From the NCBI GenBank assembly GCA_036521995.1, contig DATDGR010000349.1, forward strand, positions 1 through 31,439: a DNA stretch of 31,439 nt, given 5' to 3'. The notes under the pieces were generated by a model. The model was not told the origin of the DNA. It ran no database searches and saw only the letters and a program-made list of their open reading frames with translations. A program made the translations under genes and the position numbers. The DNA comes from Gp13-AA77 sp036521995. Lineage in GTDB: Bacteria; Acidobacteriota; Terriglobia; UBA7540. Positions 7,964 to 17,500 of the stretch are shown here, piece by piece (the stretch's first letter is position 1; each line of letters opens with the position of its first letter).

Positions 7964-9079
7964 ATGTTGTCGTCTGCACCGTCGATGCAAGCCCTGCAAG
8001 CGTTGCGGCACGAAATTGCAGCCAGAGGCTGGACGCGGAAAGCGACGGGTCGCATTCTGTTCGAACTGCTGCTCAACCTGACCATGTTCGCCGTGGGCGC
8101 GGTAGTATTCGTTACCTTTCCGCAGCTCGTGCTGCGCGCTGCGGCCTTGGTTCTGGTGGCCGCCGGATCGATGGGTGTAGCCACGAACACGCACACCGCC
8201 TCGCACTATGCCACCAGCCGCAAGAAGAGCGTGAACGAGGCTCTCACTTACTTTGGGTACCCGTTCTTCCTTGGGCTTTCCGCCACCTTCTGGTGGCATC
8301 AGCACGTGGCCGTGCATCATACCGCGCCGAACGTGATCGGAGTTGATGATGACGCCGACCTTGCTCCCTGGCTGGCCCGAACTCGTGAGGAGATCTCCGA
8401 CAGTAGCGGTTTCCGCCGCATCTATTACCAGCACCTGCAATGGCTCGTCCTGCCGGTGCTCCTGTCGCTAAACGCGTTTGGCATGACGACGACCGGCTGG
8501 ATACACCTGCTTCGCCAGCTTCTCGACGGGCGCCGGCGAACGAGCAAACACTGGTTTGACTTGGCCGCCATGCTTCTCCATTACGGTTGCTTCCTGGTGG
8601 CGCCCGCGCTCTTTCTTGGGGTGACCCCCGTGATCGCGCTTTACCTGCTGCGGATGCTCCTCCTGGGTTACCTGATGTTCGCCATTCTGGCGCCAGGACA
8701 CTTTCCTGCGGAGGCCATTTGCGTGCGAGCCCGGCCAGGAGAATCGAGCTACGTTCGTTTGCAGACGGCTGCCACCGTGAATTTCCGCGTCGGCTGGGTG
8801 GGCCGCTTGCTCTGTTCCGGCCTGCAGTATCAAGTCGAGCATCATTTATTCCCCGGTATCAGTCACGTTTACTACCCTAAACTCAGCGTGCTGCTGCGCG
8901 ACTTCTGCCGGCAATACGGGCTACCTTACCGCAGCTATCAATGGGACCACGCGCTCTACAAGTGCCTGGCCACTTTTCGCCGCCCCCCGGCGACGCTCGC
9001 CTACGTAGACAGCTTCTTCGAATCGAGTGGCCTCGCCGCATCGGCAACGGTGACTCCCCCTGGCCGAGGAACCCCTTGA
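7964..9079 (+). CDS. Membrane fatty acid desaturase
   Basis: This integral-membrane di-iron desaturase would introduce a double bond into acyl chains of membrane lipids, using oxygen and an external electron donor. All three histidine boxes are present: HTASH (77-81), HQHVAVHH (112-119) and QVEHH (His293, His294). The Gln-type third box is typical of front-end and some bacterial acyl-lipid desaturases. Hydrophobic helices flank the boxes. There is no fused cytochrome b5 domain, so ferredoxin or a reductase from elsewhere must supply electrons (inference). The frame opens at 7886, but GAAGGAG with 9-base spacing supports the ATG at 7964, giving 371 residues, and the removed N-terminus is not conserved-looking. 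Regiospecificity cannot be read from sequence. Confidence 0.9.
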   Translation: MLSSAPSMQALQALRHEIAARGWTRKATGRILFELLLNLTMFAVGAVVFVTFPQLVLRAAALVLVAAGSMGVATNTHTASHYATSRKKSVNEALTYFGYPFFLGLSATFWWHQHVAVHHTAPNVIGVDDDADLAPWLARTREEISDSSGFRRIYYQHLQWLVLPVLLSLNAFGMTTTGWIHLLRQLLDGRRRTSKHWFDLAAMLLHYGCFLVAPALFLGVTPVIALYLLRMLLLGYLMFAILAPGHFPAEAICVRARPGESSYVRLQTAATVNFRVGWVGRLLCSGLQYQVEHHLFPGISHVYYPKLSVLLRDFCRQYGLPYRSYQWDHALYKCLATFRRPPATLAYVDSFFESSGLAASATVTPPGRGTP

Positions 9080-9364
9080 CGCTGGCCACGGTCACGAAGT
9101 TGATCACAACCGTTGGCATGGGGGATTCTGGCCGCAGTGCGGTGAGTCTGCCGGGAGCTGAGGACCGAAGGTTCTTCCTGAGACCCATATCGTCGGCAAG
9201 CCGGCACCTTCCACCGCCAGAGGCTGATGCGCTCTATTATTCCGGCCAAATGGGCGACGTAAAATTGTAAGGCCGGCGCACGGAGCGTCACTTCCACGTG
9301 GTATGCCCCTCACTACAATGCCGAAGGACCCGGTTAGTTACTAGAGTAATATCCCCGATGAGGC

Positions 9365-9393
9365 TTGACAGGGTTCTGGCTGGCTGCCAGAAT
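9365..9393 (+). promoter_or_regulatory. Possible sigma70-type promoter for PEP-CTERM fusion gene
   Basis: TTGACA (9365-9370), a 17-base spacer, then CAGAAT (9388-9393), which matches four of six consensus positions. It would give a leader of about 65 bases. It coincides with the hairpin at 9371-9395, so either reading could be coincidental. Confidence 0.35.
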
Positions 9394-9395
9394 CC
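9371..9395. other. Hairpin in leader/promoter region
   Basis: GGGTTCTGGC (9371-9380) pairs with GCCAGAATCCC (9385-9395) over a TGGCT loop, with one bulged T. The seven pairs next to the loop are perfect. There is no T-run, so it is not a terminator. Confidence 0.5.
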
Positions 9396-9462
9396 CGAAG
9401 GCATAAAGGGCTGGTAGTCAAAGATAGTTACAAGTAGTCAAGAGGAGGTCAGAGTCTCGCCC

Positions 9463-12411
9463 ATGAAAAAACTGACGATTGCCGTTTTGGGCCTCGCGGT
9501 CCTTACGTGTGTGCTGCCTCGAGCTTCGTTCGCTGATATCAGCTTGCAAGAGTCGAATTTGAGTGTTAACGGCACGCAGTATTACGACACCTTTTCTGTG
9601 CCGGGGCTAAATGCTGCCGGCTTCAATCAGACCACCGGACTCGGCACCCTCGTTCTCACGTTTAACCCGGGGCCTGGCAGCTATTACGTCACGGCGTATT
9701 TTGATCTGGAGTTGGGTGTGCCGTACTTCAACGAATACGGTACGGTATCGGGGACGCCGGTGGCGGGACAGACCTGGCAGATCGACGACCCGATCTTCGG
9801 AACGATTTTCGCCAATGCCCAAGGCAACACTCTGGACGACACCAACCACATACCGGGAACGGCCGACAATTTCTTGGGTACCTGCGCCGGAGCGGATTGC
9901 AACGGTGACGTCTCCTGGGCCATGGGCTTCAACTTCACGCTGGCGGCGGGCCTGGAAGAAGTTATCACGCTCAACCTGTTGCAGACTGTGCCCAGCGGCG
10001 GCTTCTACCTGGGTCAGGTCCATCCCATCGATCCCAACAACGCGAGCGAGGTCGACGCCTACTTTAGCTCGACCGCCGTGACCAAGCCAGTCGAAACGCA
10101 GACCCCCGAGCCGGGTACCTGGCTTCTTCTGGTGACTGGCTTCTGCGGGCTTCTTCTGATGGGTCTCAGGTCGAAGATGAAGCTGGGTTTGGGCCGATTT
10201 AGTGGGAGTCTGCTGGCGCTATTGGTGGTATTCCTGGCGCTGCCGCAGGTGACGAAGGCGACCGTTCCCACGGTGTTAACCGTGCCTGAGGTGCCCACAA
10301 CTCCCAGTACCCCGCACACCACCTACCCCAACGCAACCATCACGCTCGGTGCAACGGCGCCGAACCTGGTGGGATCTTCGGATACTTACAATGTCACCTG
10401 GGCCTTCGGCGATGGTAGTGCGAATGTAACTTTTTCCTTTGTTGGTACGGCGACTACGGCGCCATACCCTTACGATATCTCGACCACCCACGTGTACAAC
10501 GGGCCGGCAGGCACCACCTGGACGGCTACGGTGACGGTGAAAGATACCAACACCAGCCAGAGCGGCAGCAACACCTACCTGGTGCTTATGGAGGCCAACA
10601 CCCTGTCCTCCAGGGTGGACGTCGCCATCGATAACGGTCTTTGGTACATGCACCAGACGGAGTGGCGTGGCACAACAACCGTGGGCAGCAACACCGTGAA
10701 CTGGGGCGGCTGGGATGAAGTCTCGTTCAACTGCCCCACGCAGGACGGAAACGCCTGGGACTGCACCGGTTATGAGGTGATTAACGCGGCCAACGTGCAG
10801 GCTTTTGAAGTGAGTGGGCATTACGCGAGCGGGTCTTCCAGCAGCCCCACCGATCCTTACACGGATGACGTGGGGCGAGCCTTGGCCCGTTTGCTCAGCT
10901 TTCTAACTCCAGTGGCCGTCTCGGCGAATACGTACAATTATAACCCTGCAACGCTCGATTTCGGCTGCAGCAGCGGGTACCCCACCACCAGTAATCCTAC
11001 TTGTACGCCACCGGCCACGCAGATCTTTTACGATTCGACCTCAACGGCTTGCCTGTCAGGCTCTTGCAGCTATACGTTTGACGGGAACACCAATGGCCAG
11101 TATGTGTACGCTAACTATGACGGTGAGCCGCACTATGAAGGCGGGCAGTACATCGACGCCCTCGTCGCTAGCGGCACTCCGACCGCCACAGCCCCGACCG
11201 GACCCGGTGCGTCAGGCGGCCTTCCAGGCGTCCTGGGGCAAACGTACCAGAACATCGTACAAGACCTGATGGATGAATACAGTAATTGCCAGTGGAACCA
11301 GGATTGGGATTCAAACGTCGGCTACAATCACGGTTCTTACTATGGAGGCGGAGCTTGGCTGTATACATGTCTTGAGGGCGATGACAATTCGGTTTCGCAA
11401 TGGGCAGCGATTGGCTACATTGCCGGCAATCGCGGCTTCGGCCTCACCGTCCCCCAGGCCGTGAAGGACTTCAACCAGGTTTGGGTAACCAACTCCCAGG
11501 ACGTTCAGGACCCTGCTCCCATCGGCACGGATCCCTGGGCGTCCGGCGACAATCTCGGCTCGTACGGGTACCGGGGATCACTGTATTGGTCTGACGCTTG
11601 GGGGCCCTTTGCCACCACGCCGTCTGGACTGGTCCAAATGGCTCTGGATGGCGTGGGCCGGACCGAGAACACCGTTTTTGGCGACCCGACGACCTCTCCG
11701 GACCAGCGCTGGAACTATACTGAAAGCTACTACGCCGACAACTTTTGCAACGCCACTTCAAACGGGGCCTACTACGCCCCGAGGGCTTACACCTACGGCA
11801 TGTTCTCGTTTACCAAGTCCATGCTGTTGCACGATCCCAGCGGCGTCCTCACCCCCATTCAATACCTGAGAACACTCACGCCGAATGTGTTCACGGGCAA
11901 CCCGGATGTGCCGCCCAACACGATCGATTGGTATGCCGCTCTGTCGTCCGCGAATGGTGGCACGGATCCTTGCGACGGGGTCGCACAGACCATCGTGCAA
12001 AGGCAGAACCCAACCTCTTATCCGTGTTTTGGATGTTGGTACGGCGATAACTACTACGGTTACCAGAATCCGTTTGAGACCGCGTGGTCCATCATCATGC
12101 TGCGGAAAACGGTGTTCGTCTCTTGCATCAGCAATCTCTATGGAAGGGGAACACCGTCGGGCCCAGGTCATCCGGCCAGGGTTGACCTGACCTGGAGCGC
12201 CCAATCGGGCGCCACGTCGTACACGGTCTTGCGAGGCGTGGCCAGCGGTGGGCCTTACACCGAACTCGGCACGACCACGGGGGCGGCTTTCTCCGATAGA
12301 ACCGGTCTTACCAGCGGCGACACTTATTACTATGTCGTTCAGCCCGTGACCGGTACTACGGAAATCTGTCAATCGAACCAGGCAACGGTCACGATTCCTA
12401 AGAGCCGTTAG
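9463..12411 (+). CDS. PEP-CTERM protein fused in frame to secreted PKD / alpha-toroid / Fn3 protein
   Basis: This 982-residue exported protein has a very odd layout. Residues 1-24 are a signal peptide cut near FA-DI. Residues 25-212 are a beta-rich extracellular domain. Residues 215-217 are PEP, followed by a hydrophobic helix and a basic cluster: a full PEP-CTERM sorting signal, which normally ends a protein. The frame continues instead with MKLGLGRFSGSLLALLVVFL at residue 239 and a cut-like VTKA, which looks like a second signal peptide. Then come a PKD domain (about 290-375, with WAFGDGS), a long aromatic-rich region with helical repeats of alpha/alpha-toroid (squalene-cyclase/prenyltransferase-like) character (DNSVSQWAAIGYIAG near 650), and a C-terminal Fn3 domain (about 900-980, with VDLTW...Y.V.RG). 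The internal ATG at 10177 has CAGG six bases before it. This may be two genes joined by loss of a stop codon. Confidence 0.85.
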   Translation: MKKLTIAVLGLAVLTCVLPRASFADISLQESNLSVNGTQYYDTFSVPGLNAAGFNQTTGLGTLVLTFNPGPGSYYVTAYFDLELGVPYFNEYGTVSGTPVAGQTWQIDDPIFGTIFANAQGNTLDDTNHIPGTADNFLGTCAGADCNGDVSWAMGFNFTLAAGLEEVITLNLLQTVPSGGFYLGQVHPIDPNNASEVDAYFSSTAVTKPVETQTPEPGTWLLLVTGFCGLLLMGLRSKMKLGLGRFSGSLLALLVVFLALPQVTKATVPTVLTVPEVPTTPSTPHTTYPNATITLGATAPNLVGSSDTYNVTWAFGDGSANVTFSFVGTATTAPYPYDISTTHVYNGPAGTTWTATVTVKDTNTSQSGSNTYLVLMEANTLSSRVDVAIDNGLWYMHQTEWRGTTTVGSNTVNWGGWDEVSFNCPTQDGNAWDCTGYEVINAANVQAFEVSGHYASGSSSSPTDPYTDDVGRALARLLSFLTPVAVSANTYNYNPATLDFGCSSGYPTTSNPTCTPPATQIFYDSTSTACLSGSCSYTFDGNTNGQYVYANYDGEPHYEGGQYIDALVASGTPTATAPTGPGASGGLPGVLGQTYQNIVQDLMDEYSNCQWNQDWDSNVGYNHGSYYGGGAWLYTCLEGDDNSVSQWAAIGYIAGNRGFGLTVPQAVKDFNQVWVTNSQDVQDPAPIGTDPWASGDNLGSYGYRGSLYWSDAWGPFATTPSGLVQMALDGVGRTENTVFGDPTTSPDQRWNYTESYYADNFCNATSNGAYYAPRAYTYGMFSFTKSMLLHDPSGVLTPIQYLRTLTPNVFTGNPDVPPNTIDWYAALSSANGGTDPCDGVAQTIVQRQNPTSYPCFGCWYGDNYYGYQNPFETAWSIIMLRKTVFVSCISNLYGRGTPSGPGHPARVDLTWSAQSGATSYTVLRGVASGGPYTELGTTTGAAFSDRTGLTSGDTYYYVVQPVTGTTEICQSNQATVTIPKSR

Positions 12412-12442
12412 ACCGTGCCTGGGCCAGACCGACCATGAACTG

Positions 12443-12494
12443 AAGGCCCTCCGGGTGGGCTTGATTGCCGGCCCTGAGGGCCTTCTCTTTTTGT
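12443..12494 (+). terminator. Rho-independent terminator
   Basis: AAGGCCCTC (12443-12451) pairs perfectly with GAGGGCCTT (12476-12484) and is followed by CTCTTTTTGTT. It starts 32 bases after the stop of the fusion gene, separating it from the downstream gene run. Confidence 0.85.
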
Positions 12495-12586
12495 TATTGT
12501 TTCGAGACATATTCTGATGGATCGCCGTTGGACATCCAATAACGCTGTTCATCAGATGACCGAAATCATCCGATTGGAGTATCAAG

Positions 12587-14530
12587 ATGAAGTTTGTTTC
12601 ACGGCTCAGATACTTGGCCTTGCTGACGCTCGCCCTTGGTGTGCCCTCCGCACCCGTCGGCCTGCGCGGGCAGGGCGCCTCTGCAGCCCGGAAAGCAGCG
12701 CCGCTCCCTCCCGATCAGGCGGCGCCCACTGGCGGTCCGAACCAACCTGTTTACGTTTACCTTTATTCGCGATTCACGGATCACGTCAATCTCGAGCTGG
12801 AAGAGGCCAGGTTGCACCGTCTGCTGCCGGCGCTGGAAAAGTATCGCCAGGATCATCCCGAGGCGCATGTCTGCGCCACGATTCTGTTTTCGGGCGCGAT
12901 GAGCAGGGCCCTCGCGGAAGCCAATGCCAAGACCGGTATCAAGGATTACGTGCTGGACTTTGTGCGCCGCGGCGTGATTGAGCTCGGCTACGACGGGACC
13001 GACGAGCCCACCTACGAGAAGCGTCCGGTGGTCGATTTTTCCGCCGCCAAAACTCCCGAAGACCGATGGCTGGCCCGCGAGACGGCGGCGAAGGAGCTTT
13101 TGACCGAACGTCGCGATCCCTTGACTGGCGCTCCGCAGCCGGGCACCTCCGGTGGCTTGACCGAAATGCAGGAGGTGTTCGGGAATGCGGTTGTTATAAA
13201 CCTAACGCTGAACGTGGCGTCTCCCTTTGGCGCCACACCGGGGGGCGCGGTTACGAAAGCAGGGGAGCGTGCTCCGGGCGCACCTCCTGGGTCGGGAGTG
13301 AGTCTGATCCCGGAAGTAGGCGACGATAGGGAGTTGGCGGAGCAGATTCTGCAGTACAGCCCCGGGGCTATCATGTTCGGGCTTCCAGAGGCCAACCCGG
13401 CCCATCTCCCGGGTTTTTGGGCCTCAGAGGCTGGATTCGGCCGGCTCGTGAGTCCTGTTCCCAACTCATCCCCGGAACTCTACTGGCAGGACAACATCTT
13501 ACGCTCTACAGAAGGCAGCGATGAAGTGGTGCGCCTAGTCCATGGCTATGATGGTGTGGACGGGCTCAAGAAAGTCTTAAGCACCACCGCCCGATCCCGA
13601 GTCCGTATCGTTCACGTAGAGTTTGGGAGCGAGCAAGACTACGTGCAACCGTGGTGGACCAAGCAGGGTCATGCACCGTTGCGGTACGCTTATGACCATA
13701 CGGAACACCCACAACTGCCGCCGGAGACGGTGCGTCCGGCTCCCGGCGTGGATGCCGCCTTTGAGAAGGAAGACGCGGCCATGAAGTGGCTTCTGGAGGA
13801 GTTCTTCCCCGCAAACCCAGGAAGCCGCTTTGTGTCGAGTACCAACTTGAAGGAGATGACGCCGCCCAGTACTGGCTTCAGCGTTTCGATTGATGGCCTG
13901 CGCATCGCGCTGGCGGACATGCTCAGGAGCTGGGGAAATGACACGTTCCCACCCCCTCATCTGGTAGCTGACGGCCACTATCTTTCGCTGGCCGATCTTT
14001 TCCAGGTCATGACGGACGCATTCGCGGAGCAGGATCGCACGGGCAAGCTGCCTCAATCGGTGCAGGTGGTCCAGGTGTACGGGCCGCTCAGAACGCTAAT
14101 GGGCCACGGACCGAATGCCGGGGAGGTGACGGTTGCCGATGTGGCTCGCGCCTGCGCGGAAATTGCGCCCCGCCTGCATGATCAAACCGGTGCTCCGGTC
14201 CCGAAAAACTTCATTCCCTCCGCAATCACGGTGGGCGGAGTAAACGTAAACGCAGCTCAGTTCTTGCGCCTGATGGCGGCTGCCTTGGTCACCCCTTCCC
14301 AGGATGCTAAGCTCAGAGTCAAGATGACCTATCTGTTTCCGGGGACCGCCGAGTTGACTCCCAAGACCCGCCCGATGACCGAGATGGGAGGTGCGTGGAC
14401 CATCAAGCCGGCCCCGCTGGAACTCCCGTCTGCATCAGGCAGCGGCCAGAGCGGCCAGGCCGAAAGACGGCATCATAGCGAGGCAAGCGTCGCAAAGAGG
14501 TCCGCGGCTTCCCCCCAGTCGCGGGCGTGA
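12587..14530 (+). CDS. Secreted protein of unknown function, possible NodB/GH57-like N-terminal domain
   Basis: This 647-residue protein has a signal peptide (MKFVSRLRYLALLTLALG...) and a Pro/Ala-rich linker to about residue 48. Residues 55-145 read HVNLELEEARLHRLLPALEK, then a strand-like CATILFSGAMS, then RRGVIELGYDGTDEPTY. The alternation of strands and helices with conserved His/Asp recalls polysaccharide-deacetylase/GH57-like barrels, but I cannot assign catalytic residues with confidence. Residues about 540-600 (AITVGGVNVNAAQFLRLMAA) resemble a pseudomurein-binding-type repeat, which could bind a surface polymer (weak). The tail is low-complexity Ser/Gln/Arg. GGAG lies 7 bases before the ATG. 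The next gene begins 26 bases after the stop, so the two are probably co-transcribed. A role in cell-surface polysaccharide handling is inference only. Confidence 0.8.
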   Translation: MKFVSRLRYLALLTLALGVPSAPVGLRGQGASAARKAAPLPPDQAAPTGGPNQPVYVYLYSRFTDHVNLELEEARLHRLLPALEKYRQDHPEAHVCATILFSGAMSRALAEANAKTGIKDYVLDFVRRGVIELGYDGTDEPTYEKRPVVDFSAAKTPEDRWLARETAAKELLTERRDPLTGAPQPGTSGGLTEMQEVFGNAVVINLTLNVASPFGATPGGAVTKAGERAPGAPPGSGVSLIPEVGDDRELAEQILQYSPGAIMFGLPEANPAHLPGFWASEAGFGRLVSPVPNSSPELYWQDNILRSTEGSDEVVRLVHGYDGVDGLKKVLSTTARSRVRIVHVEFGSEQDYVQPWWTKQGHAPLRYAYDHTEHPQLPPETVRPAPGVDAAFEKEDAAMKWLLEEFFPANPGSRFVSSTNLKEMTPPSTGFSVSIDGLRIALADMLRSWGNDTFPPPHLVADGHYLSLADLFQVMTDAFAEQDRTGKLPQSVQVVQVYGPLRTLMGHGPNAGEVTVADVARACAEIAPRLHDQTGAPVPKNFIPSAITVGGVNVNAAQFLRLMAAALVTPSQDAKLRVKMTYLFPGTAELTPKTRPMTEMGGAWTIKPAPLELPSASGSGQSGQAERRHHSEASVAKRSAASPQSRA

Positions 14531-14556
14531 AAGTGTGAAGGAACAGGGGAGACCGA

Positions 14557-17500
14557 ATGAGCAGAATAGATCGCCGCAACGATTGTGGAAGCGTGCCGCC
14601 GACCGTCTTCCGGCAAGTTTCGAAAGCGTTGCGTTTTGCAGCGTTACTGTTCCTTGTTGTCCTTGGAACCGTGGCCTCGACGGCAGCCCAAGTGTCCAGC
14701 GGGTCGATTCTGGGCTACGTTTACGATCCGAGTGGCGCATCGATAGCCAAAGCCCAGATTACCGTTTCCGATGCCGGCCGTTCACTCGTCCGCAAGACCA
14801 TGACGGATGCCTCGGGCGCTTATTCCATCGCCCAATTACCGCCAGCACGATACACCGTCTCGGCCTCGGCGCCAGGTTTCGTCGCCGTGACTCAGCCAGG
14901 CGTGACCATAGCCGTCAATGCGGAGATTCGGACGGATTTCCACCTTCCGATCGCCGGCGTCAAGAAAACGGTTGCCGTAACAGCAGTGGTGGTTCCGGTG
15001 CAGGCGGAATCCTCGGAGCTGGGCACCGTGGTGAATCAGCAGCAAATCGCTTCGGTGCCGCTGAGCCGGCGCGACTTTCTTCAGTTGGCCTTGCTGGCGC
15101 CCGGTGTGGCTCCGCCCGTGCAAAACTCTGAGCTTTCGAGCTATGGCGCCTTCTCGATGAGCGCCGACGGCGGACGGGAAGAATACAACAACTACCTTCT
15201 CGACGGGGTAGATAACAACGATCCCTACGTAAACCGCTATGGCGTGGAGCCACCCGTTGATAGTATCCAGGAATTCAAGGTTGCCACCAACAGCTACAGC
15301 GCCGAATACGGACGCAGCGGTGCAGGCCAGGTCAATGTAATCACCCGTCAGGGAACCAACGATTTTCACGGCTCGCTATACGAATACGTGCGGAATCGGA
15401 TTTTCGACGCCCGCAATTTTTTCGACCCGGCCCAAAGCCCCGAGCTGGCCCGGAACCAGTTCGGATTTGCGGTCGGTGGACCGATTCTTCGCGACAAGGC
15501 CTATTTCTTCGGCAGCACCGATTTTCTCCGTGATCGCGAGGGTCTGAGCCAGCTTGCCTCTGTACCTACGCCGCAGGAACGCCAGGGTAACCTCTCCGCG
15601 CTGGGCGTGCCTTTGGTGGACCCGTTCACCGGCAAGCCCTTTGCCGGAAACGTGATTCCGTCGAACCTGATTTCGCCGGTGGCTCCCAGCATTCTCAAGA
15701 TGTTTCCCCTGCCCAACCTGCCGGGTCTTGACAACAACTTTCTTGCCAGTCCCGTGCAACATGAGAACGACACCCAGGGCACTTACCGCGTTGACTATCA
15801 CCTGACGTCATCCGACGATCTTACGGCGCGCTATAGCTTCGGAACGGTGAGTCTTTTTGAACCATGGGGCGGCAGCTCAAATGGCGCTCCTTCGACGAAC
15901 ACCACTCCAGGCTTCGGAGATTATGTTGATGACCACATTGAGAACAGCATGGTTCAATACCGGCGAATACTTTCTCCTCGGGCCGTCAATACCGTCAGCG
16001 TCGCTTTCAACCGCTTCTCGCGCGACATTCTTCCCCAGAACTATAACGTTGATGTGGGCCAGCTCTGGGGCGTGAGCTGGCTCAACGTTCCGGCGGCAGC
16101 CTTCGGATACCCTGCCATCACTGTGGCTGGATTCTCAGGCGTGGGAGACAATTACACCTTTCCAGACTACCGTCACACCAATACGTACGAAATTGCAGAT
16201 AGCTTGGCTCTGGACCGGGGATCGCATCTGTTGAAGATCGGCGGAGAGGTACGTGATTTGCAGTTGAACGGGATTTTGTATTACTTCAGCCGTGGCGAGC
16301 TATCCTTCTCTGGAGCTCTGTCTGGCTCGGGTCTCAGCGATCTCTTGCTGGGGCTTCCTTCGTTCGGACTTCAGTCACAGTCGACCAATCCCATTACGAT
16401 GCGCAGCCGGGCTTATAACGCCTACTTTGAGGACAATTGGAGAATTTCGCCCAAACTCACCCTAAATGTGGGTGCGCGGTACGAGTACAACAGTCCTGCA
16501 GTCGACCCCACGAATCGCATGTCCACCTTGGACTTCGCCAACGATCAGGTGGTGCCCGTGGGGACCAACGGTGTCTCACGCTCGGGGATCCAGTCCGATT
16601 GGAATAACTTCGCTCCGCGCGTAGGTCTGGCGTGGAGTCCCGGTAAATCCTTCGTCGTCCGCGGCGGATACGGCATTTATTACGATTCCGGGATGCTGGA
16701 AGTGAATTCGGCGATGTATTTCAACCCGCCTGAGTTCAACTTATCGGTCTTTTTCCCTTCAGCCGCGGGCTTATTGACGCTGGAAAATCCCTTCCCTTCG
16801 AGCACGGCCTATACTCCCCCGGCGTCATTGAACGTACTCAGCCCGAACGTGGTCACACCCTACATTCAGCAATGGAATTTGACCGTGGAGCGGGCTTTCG
16901 CTTCGATCGGAACCTTCACCCTGGGGTATGCCGGTTCTGCGGGAGCGCACCTGATCAGCGGGCTCGACCTGAACCAACCTCCGCCGGGCCCTGGGGATGT
17001 CCAGACGCGGCGACCCTATCCGCAATACGGCGACATCTTCCTGATCTCGAGCGACTCGAATTCCAACTACAACTCCCTGCAGGCCACGTTCAACCGGCCG
17101 ATGGGGTCGCATATGTCCTTATGGGCCGCCTACACTTGGTCGCACTCGATTGACGATCAGTCCGCCTTTCTCAACACCACACCGGACCCGAACTTTCCTC
17201 AGAATAGTTACGATCCCTCCGCCGAACGCGGCGATTCGAGCTTCGACATGCGTCAGCGCCTGGTGGTGACCTACGTGGTGAGGCTGCCGGAGCAGAATCG
17301 TTGGACGCGCAACACGGAGCTCCACGGAATCACGACAATACAATCCGGCCAGCCCTTGACGCCGGTTCTGGGCTTTGACAACAGCAATACCGGTAATACC
17401 GGCAGCCAGACCGGTTCCGATCGACCTAATGTGGTACATGGCTGGAAACTTCCCAACCCGACGCCCAACGAATGGTTTGACACCAGCGCCTTCGTAACCC

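Larger units (their letters stand above)
9080..9462. other. Intergenic region before PEP-CTERM fusion gene
   Basis: About 380 bp without a supported gene; the short frames on both strands lack ribosome sites or family resemblance. The downstream end holds a possible promoter and hairpin (9365-9395) and a strong GAGGAGG (9442-9448) that sits an unusually long 14 bases before the next ATG. Confidence 0.5.

Noticed and set aside
7796..8440. 214-residue minus-strand frame opposite the desaturase
   Set aside because: Its plus-strand counterpart has three histidine boxes and a good ribosome site; this frame is a shadow rich in Arg/Gly/Ser.
12535..12578. Possible riboswitch-like masking of the ribosome site (TCCAAT pairing with ATTGGA)
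   Set aside because: Six pairs over a 32-base loop are expected by chance and no further structure supports it.
11758..12585. 275-residue minus-strand frame opposite the PEP-CTERM fusion
   Set aside because: Crosses the terminator at 12443-12494 and has shadow composition.
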